Assembly: GCA_036378315.1 (NCBI GenBank)
Contig: DASUWU010000044.1
Coordinates: 16,912-80,911, forward strand
Direction: 5' to 3'
From: CALAED01 sp036378315
Lineage (GTDB): Bacteria; Actinomycetota; Actinomycetes; Streptosporangiales; Streptosporangiaceae
DNA: 64,000 nucleotides
Under the pieces are notes generated by a model that saw only the letters and a list, made by a program, of their open reading frames with translations, made no database searches and was not told the origin of the DNA. The position numbers and the translations under genes are program-made. This document shows, one piece after another, positions 8,336 through 15,723 of the stretch; position 1 is the first letter of the stretch, and each line of letters opens with the position of its first letter.

Positions 8336-9139
8336 CTAGCGGATGACGGTCCCGTTGCAGCAGGAGTAGGCGACGATCGATGAGCCGCGGCGGGCGAGCT
8401 CGGGGGGCACCGGGTGCAGCCTCTGATCGTTGGCGAGGGGCTCGCCGACGCCGCTGCCGCCGCTGCCGTCGAAGAGCTTGATGGTGCAGTCGGCGTGGTC
8501 CAGACGGTAGGCGGTCGCGCGGTGCTGGACCGAGATGGGCAGGTCGTAGACGAGGCGGTATTCGTCGGCGTTGCCGCAGCGGGCGTTGAAGGACCAGATG
8601 GCCGTGGTGCCCCGCGTGCGTGCGGGTTCCAGCAGCGTCACCGAGAAGTGGGGGCCCGTGGTGCCGGCCGATCCGCCCCCTCCATTGACGATCTTGGGTG
8701 CCTGGGTGGCCGCGACTCCGAGGAACGCGCCGATGGCGAGAAACGCCATGCCCTGACGCCACCGCACGCCGGTTCGTCCGGGCGGAGGCGCATCCGTCCG
8801 CGCCTGCGCCATGGGCGCGGTCGGCGGTGGCGCGGGCGTGCCGGCCGCGGGTGCGGTGTCCGGCGCCGGTCCGTCCTCCACGAGGGACGGAGGCGGCCAG
8901 GAACGGCTCGGGTCCTTTTCTGCCGCGATCCAGATCGGCCGCAGATAGGCGGCATCACGGCCGGCCGCGCGACACAGACCTTCGACCACTGTCCAGGGCG
9001 GCAGCGTTTTTCCGGACAGATAGCGCGACAGCGAGGAATCGCTGGCGTGGGTCTCGGTCTCGAGATGTTTGAGGCTGCGCCCGGACAGCTCGCGCAACCG
9101 TTGTAGTTCATCGGTCAGGTGTTCTCGTGCTGATTTCAT
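8336..9139 (-). CDS. Membrane-anchored XRE-type HTH protein with extracellular C-terminal domain
   Basis: 267 residues. Residues 1-75 are a Cro/C1-type helix-turn-helix (LTDELQRLRELSG, SLSRYLSGKTLPPWTVVEGLC). Residues 76-128 are a Pro/Ala-rich linker. One membrane helix spans about 130-147 (MAFLAIGAFLGVAAT). The outer domain of about 115 residues carries four cysteines, with a CC pair in AYSCCNGTVIR near the end, and I do not recognise it. The layout suggests a one-component sensor in which an outer signal changes DNA binding inside. A GGGGGA ribosome site precedes the ATG. It is divergent from a small secreted peptide gene, and the 201-base gap holds two identical palindromes. Confidence 0.82.
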   Translation of the reverse strand: MKSAREHLTDELQRLRELSGRSLKHLETETHASDSSLSRYLSGKTLPPWTVVEGLCRAAGRDAAYLRPIWIAAEKDPSRSWPPPSLVEDGPAPDTAPAAGTPAPPPTAPMAQARTDAPPPGRTGVRWRQGMAFLAIGAFLGVAATQAPKIVNGGGGSAGTTGPHFSVTLLEPARTRGTTAIWSFNARCGNADEYRLVYDLPISVQHRATAYRLDHADCTIKLFDGSGGSGVGEPLANDQRLHPVPPELARRGSSIVAYSCCNGTVIR

Positions 9140-9177
9140 GGATTCCCCCGCTGCTGGCTCGTCCCGGCCCCGTTCCT

Positions 9178-9187
9178 GGGACGTCCC
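9178..9187. promoter_or_regulatory. Palindrome GGGACGTCCC, copy 1
   Basis: A perfect 10-base palindrome (12 bases with the flanking T and A), located 39 bases upstream of the HTH-membrane protein ATG at 9139. Copy 2 lies 41 bases away centre to centre, about four helical turns. Probable operator for the divergent HTH protein; binding is inferred. Confidence 0.6.
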
Positions 9188-9218
9188 ACTACTAAGGCAT
9201 TAGGGCATGTGATCGGAT

Positions 9219-9228
9219 GGGACGTCCC
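9219..9228. promoter_or_regulatory. Palindrome GGGACGTCCC, copy 2
   Basis: Identical to copy 1 at 9178-9187 and between the same two divergent genes, nearer the secreted peptide gene. Two such copies in 51 non-coding bases are unlikely by chance. Confidence 0.6.
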
Positions 9229-9302
9229 GCCTTTGTCCCGAAGCGGCCACCCGCGCTTGCCGGCCGCTGACGAACCTCCCCAGGATTCTCCGACAACGGG
9301 GT

Positions 9303-9321
9303 GGTCGCGACATGCGCGACC
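9303..9321 (+). other. Leader hairpin upstream of the secreted peptide
   Basis: GGTCGCG (9303-9309) pairs with CGCGACC (9315-9321) over a five-base loop. It lies directly before the AAGGAG ribosome site of the gene at 9341. Confidence 0.4.
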
Positions 9322-9340
9322 GTAAAAGTAAGGAGACATC

Positions 9341-9532
9341 ATGAAGGACGGGGGCGTCAGCCGCATGGCCAAGTTGATGGCCACGCTGGCCATATCAATG
9401 GGATTCGTGACGATGGCGACCGCGGCGGCCCACGCGACCGCCACCACCGCGCGGCCGCTCGTTACGTGTACGCCGGATTCTTGGGCGCAATACGACTATT
9501 GCACTTCGGCGCAGCACGTGCGCTCAGCGTGA
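9341..9532 (+). CDS. Small secreted peptide with Sec signal sequence
   Basis: 63 residues. Residues 1-33 read as a Sec signal peptide: basic start (MKDGGVSRMAK), hydrophobic core (LMATLAISMGFVTMATA) and an AHA-type cleavage site. The mature part would be about 30 residues with two cysteines (VTCTPDSWAQYDYC), able to form one disulfide loop. An AAGGAG ribosome site seven bases ahead supports translation. I know no family for it. It is divergent from the membrane-anchored HTH protein, and twin palindromes lie between them, so it may be a signal or a target of that regulator. A terminator-like hairpin follows at 9586. Confidence 0.65.
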   Translation: MKDGGVSRMAKLMATLAISMGFVTMATAAAHATATTARPLVTCTPDSWAQYDYCTSAQHVRSA

Positions 9533-9585
9533 TTTCGCGAGGTGGATTCCGCGTACAAATCTGAAAGCTCGCCCATCGGGGGCGT

Positions 9586-9610
9586 GCCGAGAGCCGATCC
9601 GGCTCTCGGC
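9586..9610. terminator. Bidirectional terminator hairpin
   Basis: GCCGAGAGCC (9586-9595) and GGCTCTCGGC (9601-9610) form a perfect 10-base stem with loop GATCC. It sits between the 3' ends of the convergent peptide gene (9532) and NB-ARC gene (9651). There is no T tract, which is usual for actinobacteria. Confidence 0.7.
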
Positions 9611-9650
9611 ATGTTGGGCGCCATTTTCTCCAGTGGGCCGGGCCCTTGGC

Positions 9651-11681
9651 TCATTCCCCTTGTGCCCGGTCGAGGAGGCGGCGGCTCTGGCCCTCGCGGT
9701 AGGGGACGTCGAGCTCGCGCCACAGGGCGAGGGCGCGGTCGAGGTGGTCGGCGGCTTCGGCCGGGCGGCCCTGGCGCAGGGCGAGCTCGCCCAGGGAATG
9801 CAGGGCGCCGGCCTCGCTGAGCCGGTCGCCGAGCGCGCGGAACAGCGTGAGGGCTTCCTGCAGCCGCCCGGCGGAGGCGTCGTGCTGGCCGAGCTCGCCG
9901 TGGACGAGGCCGAGGTCGCGCAGGGCCAGCGCGACGTGACGGTCGCGGCCGAGCTCCCGCCACAGGGTGAGGCAGCGTTCGAAGCAGTCCATCGCCTTGA
10001 CCAGCTCGCCCTGTTCGCGGCGGACCTCGCCGAAGCCCTCCCAGGCGAACGCCTCGCCGGTGCGGTGGCCGGCCTTAACGGCCAGGTCGAGGGCGTACTG
10101 CAGGCAGGTAAGCGCCTGGGCGTAGTCGCCGTCCGCGCGGTGCGCGTGCGCGCACAGCCACCGCGCGTCCGACTCGCCGACCGTCTCGCCGAGGTCGGCG
10201 AACAGCGTCCTGGCCTCCTCGGCGGTGTTGAGGTAGTCGGCCGGCGGGCGGGTGTAGGTGCCGAGCTGGGCCAGGCCGCGCAGCAGCACCGCCTCACCGA
10301 GCCGGTCGCCCGCCTTCCTGACGACCTCGAGGGCGCGCTCGTGGGTCTGCCGCCACTCGTCGTAGGCGCCGCGCAGGTCGAGGAAGTCGGTGAGGGTCTG
10401 CGCGAGCTCCCAGGCCAGATCCGCGAAGCCGAGCCGGCAGGACTGGTCGACCGCGGCGACCAGGCAGGCCCGTTCCGCCTCGAACCAGCCCAGCGGGTCG
10501 GCGATCCGCGCCGGCGCGCCGTACCAGCGCGGCACGGGGCCGCGGACGACGCCGAGCGCGGTGCTCGGCAGCCGCGCGTCGGCCTGTTCGGCGACCGTCA
10601 ACCAGCCGGCGAACGCCCGGCGCACGGCGGCCGACCGGTCGGCCGGCGAGTCCTCGGCCTCGGCGCGCTCGCGGGCCAGCACCCGGATGAGGTCGTGGAA
10701 CCGGTAGCGGAACGGGTCGCTGCCGCCCGTCACTTCGAGGAGCTGCGCCTCGACCAGCCGTTCGATGAGGTCTTCCGCGTCGCCCGCGGTTCCGCCAAGG
10801 ACGGCGGCGGCCACCCATGCGGCGAAGGAGGGCACGTCGAGCAGGCCGAGCAGCCGCAGCGCCCGGCGGGCGGTCGGGTCGAGCGCCTCGTAGCTCAGCG
10901 TGACCCCGGCCCGGACCTCCAGATCGCCCAGGCGCAGCTCGTCCAGCCGCTGGTGTTCGTCCTCGAGGCGCTCGGCCAGCCGGGACAGCGGCCAGTGCGG
11001 GCGCGCCGCCAGCCGCGCCCCGGCGATCCGCACCGCCAGCGGCAGGTAGCCGCACAGGCCGGCGAGCCGCTCGGCCACGTCGGGTTCGGCGGCGACCCGC
11101 TCGGCGCCGACGATGCGCGACAGCAGCTCCACTGCCTGCGCGGGTTCGAACACGTCGAGGTCGATCAGCCGTACGCCGGCGAGGCCGGCGAGGTGGTTGC
11201 GGCTGGTCACGATGACCCCGCAGGTCGGGCTGCCCGGCAGCAGCGGCCTGACCTGCTGCTCGCTCACCGCGTTGTCGAGCAGCAGCAGGACTGCGCGGTC
11301 GGCCAGCCGGCTGCGGAACAGGTCGGCGCGCTCGTCGAGGGAGTCGGGCAGGCGGGCCAGCCCGAGCGTGCGCAGCATCCTGGCGAGCACGTCGGCCGGC
11401 TCCAGCGGCACCTGGTCGGCCCCGCGCAGATCGATGTACAGCTGACCGTCGGGGAACCGCTCGCGCAGCCGGTGCGCCGCGTGCACCGCGAGCGCGGTCT
11501 TGCCCACCCCGGCCATCCCGGCCAGCGCGGTGATGACCACCGCGTGGTCGGGCGACCCGGGCCGGACGAGGTCGAGCAACTGGGCGAGCTGCTCGTCGCG
11601 CCCGGTGAAGTCCCCGACGTCCGGTGGCAGTTGGGCTGGACGCGGCGCAGGGGTTTCATCGGGACCGGAAATGCTCTCCAC
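9651..11681 (-). CDS. NB-ARC/TPR STAND ATPase (AfsR-like without the DNA-binding domain)
   Basis: 676 residues. The P-loop GMAGVGKTAL is at 55-64 and Walker B AVLLLLDN at 130-137; the GLPL-type motif CGYLPLAVRIAG follows near 210. A winged-helix-like region comes next, and tetratricopeptide repeats run from about 465 to 665 (for example ALRDLGLVHGELGQHDASAGRLQEAL in part). The architecture is that of AfsR/SARP regulators minus the N-terminal OmpR-type DNA-binding and BTAD domains, so it probably acts as a nucleotide-switched scaffold that meets a partner protein. The GTG start at 11681 has no ribosome site; a TATCCT box lies eight bases ahead, so a nearly leaderless message is likely. Confidence 0.9.
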   Translation of the reverse strand: MESISGPDETPAPRPAQLPPDVGDFTGRDEQLAQLLDLVRPGSPDHAVVITALAGMAGVGKTALAVHAAHRLRERFPDGQLYIDLRGADQVPLEPADVLARMLRTLGLARLPDSLDERADLFRSRLADRAVLLLLDNAVSEQQVRPLLPGSPTCGVIVTSRNHLAGLAGVRLIDLDVFEPAQAVELLSRIVGAERVAAEPDVAERLAGLCGYLPLAVRIAGARLAARPHWPLSRLAERLEDEHQRLDELRLGDLEVRAGVTLSYEALDPTARRALRLLGLLDVPSFAAWVAAAVLGGTAGDAEDLIERLVEAQLLEVTGGSDPFRYRFHDLIRVLARERAEAEDSPADRSAAVRRAFAGWLTVAEQADARLPSTALGVVRGPVPRWYGAPARIADPLGWFEAERACLVAAVDQSCRLGFADLAWELAQTLTDFLDLRGAYDEWRQTHERALEVVRKAGDRLGEAVLLRGLAQLGTYTRPPADYLNTAEEARTLFADLGETVGESDARWLCAHAHRADGDYAQALTCLQYALDLAVKAGHRTGEAFAWEGFGEVRREQGELVKAMDCFERCLTLWRELGRDRHVALALRDLGLVHGELGQHDASAGRLQEALTLFRALGDRLSEAGALHSLGELALRQGRPAEAADHLDRALALWRELDVPYREGQSRRLLDRAQGE

Positions 11682-11815
11682 CTTTTCGAAGGATATCGCC
11701 GCGGCGCGAGGACGCCGCGTTGCCTAGTCACTTGGTGTCGTTTCCGAGGGTTGGGCCGAGTTTCTCTGAGCCGGGCGGCCATCATCGATAAGCAGTTGTC
11801 GAGGAGGGGGTCTCA

Positions 11816-12457
11816 ATGCTGGCAGTGTCTCCGGCCCGGCGGCTGCGCGCCCGCAACCGGCTGGCAGCCGCCGCACGAGAGTACGCCGCCTTGGGGTGGC
11901 CGTGCAGCCAGGCGGTGCGGCCGCTCGATGAGGACGGCGGCCGCGCCTGTTCGTGCGACCGGATCGGCTGCCCCAACCCGGGGGCGCATCCGGTGTCGGC
12001 GGCCTGGCGGATGCACGCGACGGCCGACGCCGAGGTCCTCACCCGATGGTGGGCCGTCCGGCCGGACGCCGGCATCGTCCTGCCGACGGGACGGGTGTTC
12101 GACGTGCTGGACGTGCCGGCGGCGGTGGGGTCGGCGGCGCTCGAACGGGCGGTCCGCGCCGACGTGGCGCTCGGTCCTGTGGCGGCGTTCGGCGACGACC
12201 GCCACCTATTCTTCGTCGCCACCCGAGGCGCACCGGACGACGAGGACGAGTGGTGGGCCTGCCATCTGGACTGCTTCCCTGAGACGATCGCCGAAAGCCC
12301 CGGCGTGCGCTGGCACTGCAGGGACAGCTACGTGCTCGCGCCGCCGTCACGGCTGCCCGGCGGTCGTGAGGTCCGCTGGCTGCGGTCGCCGCGGCTGGCC
12401 GGCGGCCTGCTGCCCGACCCGCTCCGGCTGCTCGAGGTGCTCGTCGACTGCCTGTGA
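11816..12457 (+). CDS. Degenerate bifunctional DNA primase/polymerase (prim-pol N-terminal) domain protein
   Basis: 213 residues. The CSCDRIGCPNPGAHPVSAAWRM segment and the VLTRWWAVRPDAGIVLPTG segment are typical of the prim-pol domain as found in actinobacteria. In active enzymes this is followed by a DxD metal pair in a VVDVD-type strand; here the strand reads FDVLDVPA, so the acidic pair is rearranged and catalysis is doubtful. No helicase part is attached. The start ATG follows GAGGAGGGGG. It is divergent from the NB-ARC gene (134-base gap) and convergent with the pseudokinase gene. Its role is unknown; I would not call it a working primase. Confidence 0.78.
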   Translation: MLAVSPARRLRARNRLAAAAREYAALGWPCSQAVRPLDEDGGRACSCDRIGCPNPGAHPVSAAWRMHATADAEVLTRWWAVRPDAGIVLPTGRVFDVLDVPAAVGSAALERAVRADVALGPVAAFGDDRHLFFVATRGAPDDEDEWWACHLDCFPETIAESPGVRWHCRDSYVLAPPSRLPGGREVRWLRSPRLAGGLLPDPLRLLEVLVDCL

Positions 12458-12474
12458 CCAAAGGGGGCCGGTGA

Positions 12475-14313
12475 TCAACGGGGCGGCGCGATGGACGGGC
12501 CGTGGCCCCAGCCGGTGTAGGTCGTGCGGTAGACCCACTGCCGCCCGCCCGGGGCCCTGATCGTCACCGTGAGCTGCCTGGGCAGCAGGTTCTGGGCCAT
12601 GTCGAGCGTGTAGGCGATCACGGCGTGGCGCGGCGCCCGCGCGTACAGCGCCCCGACCGCGCGGTCGCCGGCCAGCTTGGCCGGGGCGACCACGCCACGG
12701 TAGGTGTACCCGCTCCTGTGGAACGCGGCGGTCGACCGGAGCAGCACCAGGATGTTGTGGACCGAGCCGCCCTGCCTCGCGCCGGCGGCCAGCGTCACGT
12801 AGCCGCGGTCCGGGTCGCGCGGCGCTCCACCGGCGGCCGGATAGACCTTCCGGTGTTCGTCGCGCGCCACGTAGATCTTGTCGCGCAGCAGGACGACCCT
12901 GCACGCCGGATGCCGCGGGTCGCGGCGGTTGCCGGCCAGCGGCGTGACGTTCATGTCGTACGCGCTCGCGACGCCGGCGCTGAACGCCAGCGTGCCCTGC
13001 GCCGCCACCCCCGGCGCGCGGTAGGTGAACGTCGCGGTGCGCCTGGTCGCGACCGCTTGGGAGATGGCCCTGGCGAGCACGGCCGCCCTGGTGGGCGGCC
13101 GCGGCCGCGCCGACGGTGGCGCCTGGGATGCCGTGCTGGCCTGCGTGTTCGCCGTCGCGTCCGGCGAGCTGCGGCCGGACACCGCGTACCACGCGGCGCC
13201 TCCGGCGATGACCGCGACGAGGCCCACCCCGAGCGCGATCCTGGCGCGCCGGCGCGAGCCACTGATAAGGCTCGTGTCGAACGGCCCGGTGTCCAAGGGC
13301 CCGGTGTCCAAGGGCCCGGTGTCGAACGGGGTGGGCGGATAGCGCGGTGGGTCGCTGTGCACCGGCGGCTGGGGGTTCGCCGAGCCGGTGTCGGGGCGCG
13401 GTTCCGGCTCCGGCTCCGGCTCCGGCTCGCGCGGCCGCGGCACGTGCGGCACGGGCCGCGTGGCCGGCGTCGCCCGTGCGGGTGCGGGTGCCGGGATCGT
13501 GGCCGCCCAGGCGGCCTGCTCGGCGAGGCGGGCTCGACCCGTACGTTCCCAGGACGGCCCGTACGCGGCCGTGGCGGCCTCGTCGAGCTCGGTCAGGAAC
13601 GCCGCCGCCGATGCCGGCCGGCCCGCCGGGTCGGCGGACAAGCCGGCGGCCACGAGCGCGCGGAACGGCTCGGGCACGGCGCGCGCGCCGGCCAGGCACT
13701 CGACGAACACGGCGGTCGCCGCGTAGAGGTCGCCGGCCGCGCTCCGCTCCCGTTCCGGCGGCGCGTACCGCGGCGCCTCGCCGACGCACGCGTCGGACAG
13801 CTTGGGCATGCCGTCCCTCAGGATCAAGACGTTCTCCGGCCCGTACGAGCCGTGCGCGAGCCCGGCGCCGTGCAGGGCGACCAGCGCGAGGAGGGAGCCG
13901 CTGAGCACGCTGAGCGCGGCTTCCGGGCCGATGCCGCCCGAGTCGACCGCGGTCTCGACAGCCGCGAGCAGGCGGCGCAGGCTGACGCCGTCGACGTACT
14001 CGGAGACGATCGCGGCGCCGCCGTCCGGCGCCGCGGCGTATTCGTAGAACTGGACGAGGTTGGGATCCTCCAGGCGGGACAGCGCGTTCGCCGCGTCCGC
14101 GACGCGCCGCCGGCCGGCGTCCGCCGCCTGGGTCAGGTACTTGACCGCGACCGGCGTCTGGGTGACGTCGTCGACGGCCAGCACGACCCGCCCGTACCGG
14201 CCCGACCCGAGCTCGCGCACGGGGGAGTAACCGGGCACCTGCCAGCCGCCGGCACCCGCCCGATCGGCCGGCCCCGGCCGGTCGTCGGGGCCTTCACGGC
14301 CGCCTCCCGGCAC
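12475..14313 (-). CDS. Receptor-type serine/threonine pseudokinase
   Basis: 612 residues. Residues 28-250 are a PknB-like kinase fold: glycine loop GSGRYG (36-41) and VAVK lysine K58 are present. The catalytic loop reads HGSYGPEN (154-161), so the catalytic Asp and following Lys of HRDLKPEN are Ser and Gly, and DFG is DAC (174-176). It should therefore bind nucleotide at most. A Pro/Glu linker holds four DTGP-type repeats (about 330-347) coded by a 15-base tandem repeat. One membrane helix lies at about 359-378. The outer 230 residues recall LppX/LprG-like folds, but this is weak. GTG start after a GGGGGTGG site. Divergent from hemL. Confidence 0.88.
   Translation of the reverse strand: MPGGGREGPDDRPGPADRAGAGGWQVPGYSPVRELGSGRYGRVVLAVDDVTQTPVAVKYLTQAADAGRRRVADAANALSRLEDPNLVQFYEYAAAPDGGAAIVSEYVDGVSLRRLLAAVETAVDSGGIGPEAALSVLSGSLLALVALHGAGLAHGSYGPENVLILRDGMPKLSDACVGEAPRYAPPERERSAAGDLYAATAVFVECLAGARAVPEPFRALVAAGLSADPAGRPASAAAFLTELDEAATAAYGPSWERTGRARLAEQAAWAATIPAPAPARATPATRPVPHVPRPREPEPEPEPEPRPDTGSANPQPPVHSDPPRYPPTPFDTGPLDTGPLDTGPFDTSLISGSRRRARIALGVGLVAVIAGGAAWYAVSGRSSPDATANTQASTASQAPPSARPRPPTRAAVLARAISQAVATRRTATFTYRAPGVAAQGTLAFSAGVASAYDMNVTPLAGNRRDPRHPACRVVLLRDKIYVARDEHRKVYPAAGGAPRDPDRGYVTLAAGARQGGSVHNILVLLRSTAAFHRSGYTYRGVVAPAKLAGDRAVGALYARAPRHAVIAYTLDMAQNLLPRQLTVTIRAPGGRQWVYRTTYTGWGHGPSIAPPR
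13278..13332. repeat. 15-base tandem repeat in the pseudokinase linker
   Basis: Four near-identical units of the form GGTGTCCAAGGGCCC, in phase with codons, encode FDTGPLDTGPLDTGPFDTS. Such repeats commonly vary in copy number by slippage. Confidence 0.75.
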
Positions 14314-14405
14314 GGTCCACCCCCTTTCGCGCGGGTCCGTACGGGCGTCATCGCCCGTTCATCCGTGGCATATCGGTCACGCCGAGTTCACGTCAAGGTG
14401 CGTGA

Positions 14406-14411
14406 CAGACT
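14406..14411 (+). promoter_or_regulatory. Possible leaderless -10 box for hemL
   Basis: CAGACT ends seven bases before the GTG at 14419. A looser match than others in the window, but no ribosome site precedes this start. Confidence 0.35.
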
Positions 14412-14418
14412 AGCTCGC

Positions 14419-15723
14419 GTGAGTTCGATTGACCGATCTGAGCAACTATTCGACCGGGCGGGAAAAGTGGTGCCCGGCGGGGTCAACTCCCCGGTGCGTG
14501 CCTTCCGCGCAGTGGGCGGCACGCCGCGCTTCATGGCGTCGGGGCGCGGCCCCTACCTGACCGACGCCGACGGCAACGAGTACGTCGATCTCATCTGTTC
14601 GTGGGGGCCGCTGATCCTCGGCCACGCGCACCCGGCGGTGGTGGAGGCGGTCCAGCAGGCCACATCACGGGGCACATCCTATGGAACCCCCACGCAGGGA
14701 GAGGTGGAACTCGCCGAGGAGATCGTCGCCCGCACCCCGGTCGACCGGGTGCGGCTGGTCAACTCGGGGACAGAGGCGACGATGTCGGCGATCAGGCTGG
14801 CCCGCGGCTTTACCGGCCGCGCCACCGTGGTCAAGTTCGCCGGCTGCTACCACGGCCACGTGGACGCGCTGCTCGCCGCCGCCGGCTCCGGCGTGGCGAC
14901 GTTCGCGCTGCCCGACACCCCAGGCGTGACCGGCGCGACCACCGCCGACACGATCGTGCTGGCGTACAACGACGTGGCCGCTGTGGAAGAGGCGTTCGCC
15001 GCGCACGGGCACGAGATCGCCTGCGTCATCACCGAGGCGTGCCCGGCGAACATGGGCGTCGTGCCGCCGCTCGACGGCTTCAACGCGCTGCTCAAAAGCC
15101 TGTGCGCGCGGCACGGCGCGCTGCTGATCATCGATGAGGTGCTCACCGGGTTCCGGGTGACCCGGTCGGGGTGGTACGGCCGGGAGGGCGTCGCCGGTGA
15201 CCTCATGACCTTCGGCAAGGTCATGGGGGGCGGTCTGCCCGCCGCCGCGTTCGGCGGCCGCGCCGACGTGATGAGCCGGCTGGCTCCGGCCGGCCCGGTC
15301 TACCAGGCGGGCACGCTGTCGGGGAATCCGCTGGCCACCGCGGCCGGCCTGGCCACGCTCAGGCATGCCACCGGCGAGGTGTACGCGCGGGTGGACGCGG
15401 CCGCGGCGGCGCTGGCCGAAGCGGCGTCCGACGCGCTCGGCAAGGAGGGCGTGCCGCACCGGGTGCAGGCGGCGGGCAACCTGTTCTCCGTCTTCTTCAC
15501 CGACGACGCGGTCGGCGACTTCGACGCCGCGCGCACCCAGGACACCAAGGCGTACGCGGCGTTCTTCCACGCTGCCCTGGAGCGCGGCGTCTACCTGCCG
15601 CCGTCGGCGTACGAGGCGTGGTTCCTGTCCGCCGCACACGACGACGCGGCGCTCGACCGCGTCGTCGACGCGCTACCGTACGCGGCCAGGGCCGCCGCCG
15701 CTGCCGCCGCCGGCGAGCCCTGA
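14419..15723 (+). CDS. hemL: Glutamate-1-semialdehyde 2,1-aminomutase
   Basis: 434 residues; converts glutamate-1-semialdehyde into 5-aminolevulinate using PLP, the step after HemA. Signatures are PGGVNSPVRAF at the start, NSGTEATMSA, GCYHGHVD, LIIDEVLTGFR and the PLP lysine K267 in MTFGKVMGGGLP. The GTG at 14419 gives the usual N-terminus (SSIDRSEQLFDRA); an in-frame GTG lies 21 bases upstream. It is cut off from the other hem genes by a six-kilobase block of signalling genes. Its 3' end overlaps the convergent DapA-like gene by 51 bases. Confidence 0.97.
   Translation: MSSIDRSEQLFDRAGKVVPGGVNSPVRAFRAVGGTPRFMASGRGPYLTDADGNEYVDLICSWGPLILGHAHPAVVEAVQQATSRGTSYGTPTQGEVELAEEIVARTPVDRVRLVNSGTEATMSAIRLARGFTGRATVVKFAGCYHGHVDALLAAAGSGVATFALPDTPGVTGATTADTIVLAYNDVAAVEEAFAAHGHEIACVITEACPANMGVVPPLDGFNALLKSLCARHGALLIIDEVLTGFRVTRSGWYGREGVAGDLMTFGKVMGGGLPAAAFGGRADVMSRLAPAGPVYQAGTLSGNPLATAAGLATLRHATGEVYARVDAAAAALAEAASDALGKEGVPHRVQAAGNLFSVFFTDDAVGDFDAARTQDTKAYAAFFHAALERGVYLPPSAYEAWFLSAAHDDAALDRVVDALPYAARAAAAAAAGEP

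Noticed and set aside
9651..14313. Calling the NB-ARC, prim-pol and pseudokinase genes a named antiphage system
   Set aside because: Domain types fit loosely, but I know no described system with this exact set, and the genes are not in one operon direction.
12502..14418. A 639-codon extension in frame with hemL
   Set aside because: It lies antisense to the pseudokinase gene and reads as Arg-rich shadow sequence; HemL begins at GTG 14419.
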